This document shows positions 19,920-29,670 of a stretch of DNA of 64,000 nucleotides, in pieces. Origin of the DNA: Podospora comata. Its lineage: Eukaryota > Ascomycota > Sordariomycetes > Sordariales > Podosporaceae. Within the stretch, counting starts at the first letter, position 1; every line of letters begins with the position of its first letter. The position numbers and the translations under genes are program-made. The notes below the pieces were generated by a model. That model did no database searches and was not told the DNA's origin. It saw nothing but the letters and a program-made list of their open reading frames with translations. The stretch lies in NCBI GenBank assembly GCA_017354895.1, contig CP071498.1, forward strand, positions 3,038,001 to 3,102,000, in the 5' to 3' direction.

Positions 19920-22115
19920 TCAAACATCATCAAAGTAAAACCGATCAAAGAAATCGTTCGAATACCTCTTCTTCAGATCCTTCAACGTCCAGCCATACTT
20001 CTTACCAATCTTAACCAACAACCCTTTAAACTCTTCCCTTTCCAGTTTATAGTCCTCCTCTTTCATTTTCTCCACCCACGGTCTTCCATCCACCTTGATC
20101 TCATGCCACTGCTTCGCCCAGTGCGGCCTCGTGTGGATCCTCTTGCCCTGCTTGTCCCGGTAGGACAACCACTTCCCGACCACCTCCTCAGCATACGGCA
20201 CCCACATATCCCTTGCTGCCTCCAACGTCAACACCTCAATGGCACAAGTGCCTAGCGTGTTCCCCTTCTGAGGCGCCATCACGATGTCGCTTCCGCCCAT
20301 AATTCTCATCTCCAGGGGCATCCTCTGTGGACACCCCTTGTTGCTGTGATCATAGCAGCTCAAGATGGCGTCCCACCACGCCCTCCTCACCAGCCCATAA
20401 TCCGGCTTGGTGGGATCTGCCTCGGACGGCTGAAGCGGGATCTCAACTTCGACATCCAACACCCTTACATTTTGGATCCCCCTCTGGAAATGCAACGCAT
20501 CCGGCAAGTAAGTCTTGACCGGCTTATCCTACTCTAGCATCGCAAATATCGCCGCCCTCGAAATTAACGTCACCGCCGCCTCATCCAAATGCAACGTCTT
20601 AATCAACTTGTTTAATACCGTTATACTCTGCAGCATATTCATTGTGAATTGACTGATAAATATAAAGAAAGTTTGTATATTCGAGGGATAATCCTCTATC
20701 CCAGTAGGATCACTCGTTATATCCTAGCAATTAACCTAGCACAAATCCGAGTACGGAAACTAAAACCACTCTGTGTAGAACCCATTCGTCGCCACCTCCT
20801 CAAACCTCTTAATATCAGCCGCCTTCTGCTCAGCAGTCCAATCCTTTAATCTTAACGCCGGGGGTATCTCATCCTCTACCATATTATCCGGCGGGGGGAT
20901 CGCCCTTAAAATAAGGATCTTCTCCGGCTTTATTAGCGCGTAGCTTATGGGCTTAAACTCAAGAGTGAGATACGTGATCACGCCCATAAGACCGAAACAA
21001 CCAGCTGTAGCGCGGAGAAGTCTCGGGTCGTCCACTACTTAAAGCCGTCCGTTGCAATTAACGTACTCCACCTTGCGGACGAGGTCGCTGAGAGTTTAAT
21101 ATCTCCTCCCCGCACCATGGCAGATAGGGGCGTTGGTGCCACCCACCGTTATCTCCACTATAATGATATTCAACGGGTAAGTATAATTATTATTCTTGAC
21201 GCACTATCGGCGGAGCTACTCGTTCGTAGTACTTGCGCCGATTCTGACCAGAGCGTTTACTTTGACTCTCGGCGTGCCGGAGACGACTTCGACGGTTTGG
21301 AGTTCGTTCTTGTGGAGGAGCCACTCGGGGAGGACCTTGGACAAGGCGGTGAAGTTAGGGAGTTTGGTGGCTTCGGAGAGGGAGAGGAGGGAGATGGTGA
21401 TTTGGCCTTGGCGGCCAAAGATGGGGGCCCAGGAGTGGCGGAAGCCCGCGCAGCGGACGGACATGTCGTGGTCGCGGGCCTATTTGACGATGCGTTGCAC
21501 GCCGGCGACGGAGGAGGGGATGCAGGTATATTGCGGAGTGTAGTTGACGACTAGGCCCCAGTTTTGGAAGGGGGCGTCTTTGTAGACCTGGGTTAAGTTA
21601 GAGTTGTTGTTTTTGGGCGGGTGATGGTGGGAGACGTACGATGACATTGTGCTGATCCTCGTGGTCGAGGAGCATGTCCTTGAGCTTGTGAGCAAAGGCA
21701 TGGAAGAGCTCATCCTTGTGCTTGAGCCATTCAAGAGTGCTGCTTCCACTCAGACCCTTGACATCAACTTGCGTTGGCGAGTGACCGTTGACATGGAGAC
21801 TATTGGTCCCATTTGTTGAGGGAAATCCCAAAGCTTGGACTCCGCTTGAAGAGAGATGGAGGTAAGACGGTCAAGGCATTGCTGGTAAGCAAAGTCGTAC
21901 TCGGATTCACGGAAAACTCGTAGGAGGCGCTTGTGGAAGTCTGTGGACTCGACTGTCATATCTGGGCTGAGGTATTCTTTGAGAAGTGTGCGAAGTCCAG
22001 GCAGTTTCTTGCGGATATCATCGTTGTAAGAGAGACCATCAACAATAAGCCCGATACGTTCGTCAACGTTGTGGTCCCAGCAGCTGGTTCCGGGGTGGTG
22101 AGAGTGATGAGCCAT
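19920..22115 (-). pseudogene. FAD-linked lactone oxidase (VAO family), RIP-mutated
   Basis: Read on the minus strand, blocks in order resemble an FAD-linked oxidase of the gulono/arabinono-lactone oxidase type: QNWGLVVNYTPQYTCIPSSV, VRCAGFRHSWAPIFG, IIVEITVGGTNAPICHGAG (flavin-binding part), ATAGCFGLMGVITYLTLEF, and a C-terminal domain to 19920. The frame is kept over more than a kilobase but is broken by many stops. These sit where TGG or CAA/CAG codons are expected (for example after FYTEW, in SDL-C-stop, in TTNE-stop, and the TAA after GRRY), that is, C-to-T or G-to-A changes. The damage is densest at 20530-21210, which is AT-rich. A possible intron (GTACGT...CCCAG, about 21582-21639) and a frame change near 21840 lie at the 5' end. 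Confidence 0.75.
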
Positions 22116-22180
22116 TTTGCTAATACTTGAGGTTAAGGATATTTTTGTCCTTCAGGGGTAAGATATTCAATGTCTGGAGG

Positions 22181-22510
22181 CTACGTTTGCGAAGGGCTGT
22201 GATTATCGGGTCTCTCCATTCCAGATACCGCACAAAATTCCGTCTCGTATGTCAAACGGGCGCGATCCAGGGGGTTTAAGTGCTGCTCCCGGCCATCTTG
22301 TTCCAGCGTAAAAGGCACCGTCCCTCGGGCCAACCTAAACTTGATAGCAGCCAACCCACCACCCAGATAACGAGGAATCAGAGTAGCGTAAGGTCTGTCA
22401 GCTTGGTCAGCTGTGGCGTTCACACCCATTGGACCAAGTGAAGTTGGTACGACTGTTGGGTTGATAGCTTTTTTGTGACCATTCCTAGCAACTCCCGAAA
22501 GGCTGTGCTC
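22181..22510 (-). pseudogene. Unidentified C-terminal-looking coding remnant
   Basis: The frame is open from about 22510 down to a TGA at 22181 and reads smoothly (for example RPYATLIPRYLGGGLAAIKF, then LDRARLTYETEFCAV), with protein-like codon use. No suitable N-terminus can be found upstream. It lies just upstream of the mutated oxidase on the same strand and could be the end of a separate decayed gene. I do not recognise the family. Confidence 0.3.
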
Positions 22511-22682
22511 TTGCCAAGAGGTCTATGAGACCGACGAATATCATATATCTGCGAGTAGGGAGGCCAGAGAGTCGTGGTTGGTGACCTCCACCGAACTGGA
22601 AAGGAATTTGACAGGTCACTAGCTAGCGATAGGGCTGAATCGAGCCCAGGATTTGTGTGTCCCCGTTTGACTGCTCATTGGC

Positions 22683-23165
22683 TTACATCGGAAAAGGGAG
22701 CGCTGAGGCTTGCGGCCGCAGGGTGTTGGTGGTGTTGACGGTGCTGCAGGTATCTTGCGCAGGCGGGTAAGCAGGCCCCGTATGGACTGCCAATAGGATG
22801 GTACCCTGAATAATGATGTTGAGTACGGGTATATAACGCTGGGACATTGTTCCCTTGTATCGCGGGAAGTCGCGTTCAGTGACCAGTGATTTCTGACCGA
22901 CCTCGGATTTATCCGAGTTCGGGGTCTTTGTCGGTGAGGAATGGTGGGCCAAAGGATGTCGGATGATGATTGCGCTCAGGGGCTCGCCGGGAGCAAAAGG
23001 GGGGACTTTGACAGGATCAGGTTGGGAATTGGCCTCCTTCGGCAGAGTTGGACTCAGGAAGTGGATGAGCCATGCCAACCAGTTGTCATTGCGTCGAAAG
23101 GTAGCCCATTGCTGGGCCCTGGGCCGAGTAGCGATGAAGAGCAAAAGCAAAATAAGCATTAACAT
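22683..23165 (-). CDS. Hypothetical protein with N-terminal hydrophobic segment
   Basis: Starting at the ATG at 23165 this gives 160 residues. The first 15 are strongly hydrophobic (MLMLILLLLFIATRP), resembling a signal or anchor. A second hydrophobic segment (YIPVLNIIIQGTILLAVHTG) lies near residue 110. The middle is proline-rich without a domain. No intron, promoter signal or relative supports it further, and it sits among pseudogenes, so it may be spurious. Confidence 0.25.
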   Translation of the reverse strand: MLMLILLLLFIATRPRAQQWATFRRNDNWLAWLIHFLSPTLPKEANSQPDPVKVPPFAPGEPLSAIIIRHPLAHHSSPTKTPNSDKSEVGQKSLVTERDFPRYKGTMSQRYIPVLNIIIQGTILLAVHTGPAYPPAQDTCSTVNTTNTLRPQASALPFPM

Positions 23166-23861
23166 GGTGTGCCTAAACAAGCAGCATGCTTCTTAACCTG
23201 CAAAGATCTTGGTGAGGACGAGTTGCTGTGATGTACCTACCTTAGCTGTGATGAGAAATGTCAAAGAGACGTTGCGTGAGGTACGAAGGCAAGCTCATCA
23301 GGGACAAAGAGGCCGCACCTGGAAACAAAACCTATCACCATGAACGAAGATAAAGACAATCAAGATTGTCTTTTGAGCCCCTAAATTGTAAACTCGGCAT
23401 CTCTGAGGCTCTCAGCATTAGTCGGCACGTGCGAGTGGTAACTCCAACCAATACCAAGTCCGACCAACTACCTACAGCCAGAGTATCCTCAATAACCTAA
23501 ATGCCTGGGTTTCAATTGAAACTCTGTGTTCCTTCCACGTTCCTTTCACATGACATAGGCAGCTGATGACATGTGATTAGCGGTTCAACCGTCAACCGTT
23601 GAAGGAACTATGGAGAAACTCGACGGCGCCTGGTCGCAGTAGAGCGAAACTGCGAACGACACCTTGCTCCCACTCAATCTTCTCAAATCTTCTCGAATCT
23701 TTCGCATCAGATCACTCCTCCCCAGTACGCGCGCCCTGATTGCCCTCTCATTCAAGAAGCAGGAAGTCGTTAGTCGACATCATCCATTTCCAGGCAAATA
23801 TCGGCTGCATAACGTCATCGACCAATCCTACACAGCAACCCTGTTGAAAGTCACAGAAACA

Positions 23862-24407
23862 ATGGATCCGCATCAAGTCTCACCAATGATCCGACGGGAC
23901 GGCGAACCAACATCCGGGTTCGAAGTCTTAAAGTGGATCTTTGGAGCTGTTTAGGTGATCTCAATACCCTTGATACTATTCACGAGAGCCGGAATCTATC
24001 AATCGCTAATCAAGAAGTTTCCGTCAATTGACAAAGATGGCTGCCTTTGGGTTATGGCATGGGTATCAGCCATCTTTGTGGCTGCAATGCGGCCTGTCCT
24101 GCTCATCGGGGGGATACCATGCGCAATCATTGCTTCAATGGGGAACGCAGTCGTGCAGAATTGCTTTGGGGAACGTCAGACGTGCATGGGCATCGATTGG
24201 CGCAGGCTTTGGGTGCGCTATTCAGCAGGGGCAGAGAAGAAAGGCGACCGAGGTCGGGAGGAGTGTGATCTGGAATGGGGAATGGGAGGAGCCTGTGATG
24301 AGGATGAGCATGATGACGTCGCGGAAACTCTGTGTGAAGGAGAGGAGGGTGAGGCGGTGGAGTTGTTGCCCTATCGACAGGAAGGGATGGAGTGCCCTGG
24401 TGTTTAA
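23862..24407 (+). pseudogene. Small membrane protein ORF interrupted by TAG
   Basis: An ATG at 23862 (MDPHQVSPMIRRDGEPTSGF) leads into FEVLKWIFGAV, then a TAG at 23952-23954. The same frame continues as VISIPLILFTRAGIYQSL, two further hydrophobic helices (WVMAWVSAIFVAAMRPVLLI and GGIPCAIIASMGNAVV) and an acidic tail ending at 24407. Only this one stop breaks the frame, and no intron with normal signals removes it. The TAG could derive from CAG or TGG. The protein family is unknown. Confidence 0.38.
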
Positions 24408-24806
24408 TGATGTGTCAATGATGACTGGAAGGCAAGCAGGCAAGATTAAGATCAGGTACATTATCCATCTGCGAAGGTACTGTCTATCGGCCTAGGTACC
24501 TCAGCATTATTTTGTATGGGGCTTGTAGATGGGAGGTAGTTAACACAGCTGCAATGTTCAAAACTACAGCGTCCTACGAGAAGACAACATCGGAAAGGCT
24601 GACCGACTAGAAGACGACGAGGGAGAGCTTGGGCAAAATTGATAGAGCTGACTCAGCAGGTGGGCAAACATACCCAAGGCAGCTCTCGCTGCCCACTCGC
24701 CCCAATTCCGGCAACTCGGAAACAGCTTGAACCACCACCGCCAACATTTTCGTCCACCACTGCCCGTTAAATCTCAACAATCATTTCTTGCTTGCACAGT
24801 GTCATC
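24408..24806. other. Intergenic upstream of kinase fragment
   Basis: About 400 bp with no gene; it should contain the old promoter of the truncated kinase gene. Confidence 0.35.
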
Positions 24807-25040
24807 ATGCCCACCACCGCCACTGCGGAGGATCATGGCACCCCTGCAGATATCGGCCCGCACAGAACGTCGCCGGAAACGGAGTCCGCCCGCCCCCTTG
24901 ACCTTGAGGAGGGTAAGGACAAGTATAAACCAGGCGGATTTCATTCAGTGTACATCAGCGATATCTTTTTCGAGAAATACAAGGTCTTGAGCAAAATCGG
25001 CTACGGTGTGTACTCGACCTTGTGGCTTATTAGGGACTTG
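24807..25040 (+). pseudogene. N-terminal fragment of an SRPK-like protein kinase
   Basis: From the ATG at 24807 the frame reads a variable leader, then [40 protein letters not shown] and LIRDLTT. This is the hallmark opening of SR-protein kinases: the PGGFHPV block followed by the glycine-rich loop and the WLARD strand. At about 25040 similarity stops abruptly and the sequence becomes the antisense of another gene fragment. The catalytic lysine, HRD and DFG parts are absent, so the product cannot be a kinase. Confidence 0.72.
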
Positions 25041-25306
25041 ACAACATCGGTCGTCACGACCATGGAGCGGTCAATGTTGGCGACCCAGAGTTTGGAGAGC
25101 GTGCCATAGAGGGCGGGAAGGATGAACGAGGCTGTGTTGAAGGCTAGTGCGCCGGTGTAGTGACTTCGGAGGTCACGATGAGGCTGCGAGTCAAGGGCGG
25201 CGTCATTGTTGCCATCGACGCTGCCGTTCGAAGGCAAGGTCCGATCGTCCTGGGCCACAATTCTGTAACCTAATCGACGGCGGAGATGATGGATAAGGGA
25301 GGACAT
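25040..25306 (-). pseudogene. N-terminal fragment of a MatE-like membrane transporter
   Basis: Reading from an ATG at 25306, a 50-residue hydrophilic leader is followed by [20 protein letters not shown] and [15 protein letters not shown], a pattern I associate with the first helix region of a fungal multidrug/MatE-like membrane family. It ends at the same junction (about 25040) where the kinase fragment on the other strand ends. Both pieces are amino-terminal, so two gene heads meet tail to tail. The family name is moderate confidence; the truncation is clear. Confidence 0.5.
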
Positions 25307-26130
25307 TGCACAGTCGGAATGGCGGACATGCCACCTTCCTTATGAACGTTTAAGTTTACCCAAGCTTTTCCGCCATCTCTGGGAGGGAGGCGCGCCATGA
25401 AGCGGGATATCCTGCAGGGTGTTGACTTTTGGGTTAGGTAACGGGCACAGTGCCAACAGTCAACCAGTCAACGGTCTTGACGGCTGTTGGCCTCACCAGC
25501 AGAAGGAGATCATTTGACCGGTGACCCGACTCCTTCTGGGGAAGCTTTGGCTTGTTGGTGATGGATGCAGGCTGGTCCAGCGACAAGATGCCAAACACTC
25601 GATAGTGCCTTGGGGTGGTTCAATGCGACTTCAAGGGACAGGACAGTTGAGGGCTTATGCTATGCACATACAATCGATGCAAACTCTTTCACAGCTGGGA
25701 TTGTTTGTGCCTTACATTCACGGTATGCCGTCGCACGTCATGAAGAATAAGGCGGAATCCAATGTCACCAGATGTCCTTTCAGATGAACCTTGACGACTG
25801 GCGGAATTGACAAGAACAAAGCTCGACATGCGGATCCACGGTATTGGTCCCTCAGAACAGACGGAGTTCGAGCCCGACGCTCCTTCCTCCAGGAAAGCGA
25901 TCCATCAAGGCTATAGCCGTTGACAATAGATTCTCCGCCCTGGCGATAGATTCTCCGCTGCCTCGGGCCCGAGGTACTATCAGACTGGCTGTTAAAAACA
26001 GACACTTTCCCCCGACCCCCATTCATCTTCTTCGCTCTTCCCAATCCCTTCTTCGTCTTCTTGCAAGCCATCTCACTTTGAACACTCTGAAGAGACGCGA
26101 GGCAAAAGACTCTCCAGCAACAACAAACCA
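25307..26130. other. Intergenic, no gene seen
   Basis: About 820 bp between the truncated-gene junction and the secreted protein. Frames of 60-140 codons exist on both strands but none carries a motif. The 3' part should include the 5' region of the gene that follows. Confidence 0.35.
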
Positions 26131-26133
26131 ACA

Positions 26134-26821
26134 CAGCCATCCATCATAATCCTATCCACCGCTCTCGCCCTGCTCTCGAGCAGCATCACCACCGTCACCG
26201 CGGTCACCGCCGACTACGGTAACTCGACCTTCCTCACCAACAACCCCGACACTTCCAACTTCAAAGTCCAACGGGCCAAGGGTAACGACACCGGTGACGG
26301 CTCCATCCTCTACGTTCCCAATACCGACCAAAAGGACCGGGATGACTTCACCTTTCCCATAACTGTGGTTGCGGGCACAACCGCCACCACCGTGAGCACT
26401 CAGGTTTTCCAGACAACCCAGGTCAGCTGCCCGGACAGGTCCAAAGACGACGCTCCCGGATACGAGATCACTTTTGTCAACAGGAGGCACTGCGGCAGAC
26501 AGGAATCCCCAGGAGAATACTACGTCGCGTACAACGTCTCGCTCACCAGGTACGGGACCTTCTGCATCACGCCCCCTGGCGACGAGCCCCGGAGCGCGTT
26601 CATTGATCAGTGTAAGATGGCTGGGTGCAGCAGTAAGTTTCTCCCCGCCTTCCCTTGCGTGGACTGGAGTCCAGTCATGAGGCTGATATGGGATAGCAAC
26701 CTTGTTCCAAGATAACAATTGCATGCTGAACGCCAAGCATATTGATTTGGAGGTCGCTTGTTACGCGCTGCAAGATGACGAGAGCGACCTTATAATCGGG
26801 TCCGCCTTGATTACGTGCTAG
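26134..26821 (+). CDS. Secreted protein of unknown function, start codon not found
   Basis: The coding frame is 26134-26632 joined to 26697-26821. The intron 26633-26696 (GTAAGT, branch GGCTGATAT, acceptor GATAG) is 64 bp. The product begins with a hydrophobic signal-like stretch (PSIIILSTALALLSSSITTV) and has about eight cysteines spread over VSCPDRSK, RHCGRQ, FCITPP, QCKMAGCS, NNCM, VACY and the final ITC. There is no ATG in frame before the signal peptide; upstream the frame stays open without one. Either a first exon with the ATG is spliced from further upstream, or the start was lost and this is a young pseudogene. No family was recognised. Confidence 0.5.
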
Positions 26822-26983
26822 GCGGGTTGAAATGAGAGAGACTGCTGGGACATGAGGTCGTGGCATTCTATTTCTTTAGGGATTTTAGTATAGCGACATC
26901 TTTAAAGCAGGTCTTTCAAGGATAGGTTCGAGATAAGGGCCGGTAATTACTTAATTATAAGCTAAACGTTATTTATTAATCTT

Positions 26984-27962
26984 TGTTAACATGTGGGTAC
27001 TACTAAGTGCCCTATTTACTGCCCTACAGATTGGTACTACAGTGGGCAGTACTGCTATAAGCAGTAACGGAATTTCCCGGCTTGGCTCCCTCTAGAATGT
27101 TCTTTACAAGGGGCCCTTGCCTAGGCATACAGGGCCACTGTGGCCTGAGGCTTAGTCAACGGATGCTAGAACCTTCCAAAGTGGCTACGAGCTTACGCAA
27201 TAAGCTGCTATAATGGTGTGATCTACAGGGCACCCTTGCCACTATAAGTTCGATAGATTTCCATGAGGTTCTACCAGACCCACTAAGGTCCACTAACCAC
27301 CCTAAGTGGTATAGGGCCTTCAGGGCCTACAGGACCCACAGTAGGCCTACGAAGGCCTACATATAGACCTTTCTCCTCTCCTGTAGAATAGTTTTCCTTT
27401 CTCTCCTTAAGGGCATCAAAGGGCATTAAAGGATAATAAGAGTAATAAAGGCAATTCCTATTCCTTATACTCCACTGTATTACAGTGCCTTTCCTTTCCT
27501 TCGGCACTGCCGTCATATTGTCACAGTTAACCCAACGGCAGGTCGCGCCACATGTGGGGCGCAGGACGTCCCTAGCCAATCATTAGGGAAGTCAGGAGAC
27601 AGCCAATCAGGGCTGGACGAAAGTGCTATGGCGCCAAGACACACGAGCACTCTGCAGGATGCAAGATGCTACGGGTGATCTGAGGTATAGCACGACGAGC
27701 ACGTTGCAGGATGCAATGTGCTATGGGTGATCGGGGCCGTAGCAGGGCGAGCACCTTAGGGTCCCAGGATCTATATATACGGAGGAACTGGCTAGCGTAG
27801 ATAGACAGTTCCGCAGTATGCAATTCAAGCTTGTATTCACGGTATCTAGTGTTTACATTGAGACACCTTGTCGTGCACTATTTAGCTGCACCGAGCCACG
27901 ATTATTCAGAAGTGCCTTCAACCAGTATCCCTTTCAGAGGTTCTGGATAGGGGTTCGTCACA
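26984..27962 (+). repeat. LTR (left), TGTTAACA...GTCACA
   Basis: It begins TGTTAACATGTGGGTAC, the same start as the copy at 28375, and ends GGGGTTCGTCACA, the same end as the LTR at 30070. It contains a TATATATA box near 27770 followed by the R/U5-like CAGTTCCGCAGTATGCAATT. Its length is about 979 bp. Confidence 0.75.
27644..27758 (+). repeat. 52-bp tandem repeat inside the LTR
   Basis: Two copies (27644-27695 and 27696-27747) of a unit starting CGAGCAC and containing TTGCAGGATGCAA and GGGTGATC are followed by the first bases of a third copy. They lie just upstream of the LTR TATA box, where retroelement enhancers often sit. Confidence 0.6.
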
Positions 27963-28342
27963 CGCCTACGGTGGCCTACAGCACCCTCGAGGCCGAATAT
28001 ACGGCCTTAATCGAAGGCAACCGGGAAGCCCTGTGGCTGAGAGGGCTATACAGTGAAATTCAGCGCTCTTTACAGGGCCCTACCCCCCTAAGGTGCGATA
28101 ACCAAGGCGCTATAGAGACGGCCCAAAACCCGAAGCACCACAACCGCACTAAGCACACGCTCCTCAAATTCCAGGGCGTCAGAGAGAGCGTTACAGAAGG
28201 AAATATCACTATATCCTTCGTGCCTACAGAGGATATGGTAGCCGATGGCCTAACTAAGGCGCTACCAGCCCCTAAGTTCCAGCGCTTCTTAGAGCTGATG
28301 AACTACCGAAAGCCCTATACTTATAAGGGCTCTACGGCCTAG
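27963..28342 (+). pseudogene. Ty1/copia RNase H, C-terminal end of pol
   Basis: The frame reads TVAYSTLEAEYTALIEGNRE, ALWLRGLYSEI, LRCDNQGAIETAQNPKHHNR, TKHTLLKFQGVRE, then FVPTEDMVADGLTKALP, and ends at a TAG at 28340-28342. This is the standard end of a copia polyprotein: SSTEAEY, CDNQGAI, HHxRTKH, ADxLTKxLP. It is fused directly to the left LTR, so everything between that LTR and RNase H has been deleted. A purine tract (CAGAAGGGG, 28366-28374) lies before the next LTR. Confidence 0.85.
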
Positions 28343-28374
28343 TACGTGGTCACTTAGCACTCCCACAGAAGGGG

Positions 28375-28987
28375 TGTTAACATGTGGGTACTACTAAGTG
28401 CCCTATTTACTGCCCTACAGATTGATATTACAGTGGGCAGTACTGCTATAAGCAGTAACGGAATTTCCGGCTTGGCTCCTCTAGAATGTTAACACAAGGA
28501 CGCTTTTGCACAGGCTTACAGGGCTACTGTGGCACGAGGCTTAATCAAGGATGCTAGATCCTTCCAAAGTGGCTACGAGCTTACGCAATAAGCCGCTATA
28601 ATGGGTGTGATCTACAGGGCACACTTGCCACTGAAGGTTCGATGGATTTCCATAAGGTTCTACTAGGCCGCACTAAGGTCCACTAGCAGCCCCTAAGTGG
28701 TATAGGGCCTTCAGGGCCTACAGGACCCACAGTAGGCCTACGAAGGCCTATATATAACCTCTCTCCTCTCCTGTAGAATAGTTTTCCTTTCTCTCCTTAA
28801 GGGCATCAAAGGATAATTAGAGTAATAAAGGCAATTCACTATTAAGCATACCACTGTATTACAGTGTCTTACCCTTCCTTCGGCACTGCCGTCAGATCCT
28901 CCCGCTTCCGCTTGCGCACTGCTGTATCCTACAGCAACCCTGTATAGGTACTATATTATAGGCCTATCAGGGCATACCAGCTAACAA
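28375..28987 (+). repeat. Left arm of LTR near-palindrome
   Basis: This is an LTR start (TGTTAACATGTGGGTAC) similar to 26984-27500 for about 520 bp. It then departs at the CGGCACTGCCGTCA string into sequence that is repeated in inverse orientation at 29060-29160. With 29060-29669 it forms an inverted repeat with arms of about 600 bp around an AT-rich 72-bp centre (28988-29059). Confidence 0.75.
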
Positions 28988-29059
28988 TAATATTAAATAT
29001 AATTAAAATTATTTTTCCTTTAACTATAATATTGAAGGATAATATTTCTTTATAACCTT

Positions 29060-29669
29060 TTGTTAGCTGGTATGCCCTGATAGGCCTATAATATAGCACC
29101 TATACAGGGTTGCTGTAGGATACAGCAGTGCGCAAGCGGAAGCGGGAGGATACGACAGCAGTGCCGAAGGAAGGGAAAGGCACTGTAATACAGTGGAGTA
29201 TAAGGAATAGGAATTGCCTTTATTACTCTTATTGCCCTTGAGGCTTTGATTTTTTGCCCTTTTGATGCCCTTAAGGAGAGAAAGGAAAACTATTCTACAG
29301 GAGAGGAGAGAGGTCTATATATAGGCCTTCGTAGGCCTACTGTGGGTCCTGTATGCCCTGAGGGCCCTATACCACTTAGGGTAGTTAGTGGACCTTAGTG
29401 GGTCTGGTAGAACCTCATGGAAATCCATCGAACTTATAGTGGCAAGGGTGCCCTGTAGATCACACCATTATAGCAGCTTATTGCGTAAGCTCGTAGCCAC
29501 TTTGGAAGGTTCTAGCATCCGTTGACTAAGCCTCAGGCCACAGTAGCCCTGTAAGCCTAGGCAAGGGTCCCTTGTAAAGAACATTCTAGAGGGAGCCAAG
29601 CCGGGAAATTCCGTTACTGCTTATAGCAGTACTGCCCACTGTAATACCGATCTGTAGGGCAGTAAATAG
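29060..29669 (-). repeat. Right (inverted) arm of LTR near-palindrome
   Basis: Reverse-complement copy of the left arm: TTGTTAGCTGGTATGCCCTG at 29060 pairs with the end of the left arm, and the LTR sequence runs backward to about 29669, stopping some 20 bases short of the LTR terminus where another LTR begins. The two arms differ by scattered substitutions and small indels. Confidence 0.75.
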
Positions 29670-29670
29670 G

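Noticed and set aside
21117-21554. Plus-strand frame rich in Gly/Asp/Glu over the oxidase pseudogene
   Set aside because: It is antisense to recognisable flavin-binding sequence, and its composition is that of an antisense shadow.
26152-26736. Minus-strand 194-codon frame opposite the secreted protein
   Set aside because: The plus strand has a signal-like N-terminus, ordered cysteines and a clean intron, while the minus frame is Gly/Val-rich without motifs.
27283-27579. Minus-strand frame of 98 codons inside the left LTR
   Set aside because: It lies wholly in noncoding LTR sequence and has no similarity to gag or env-like proteins.
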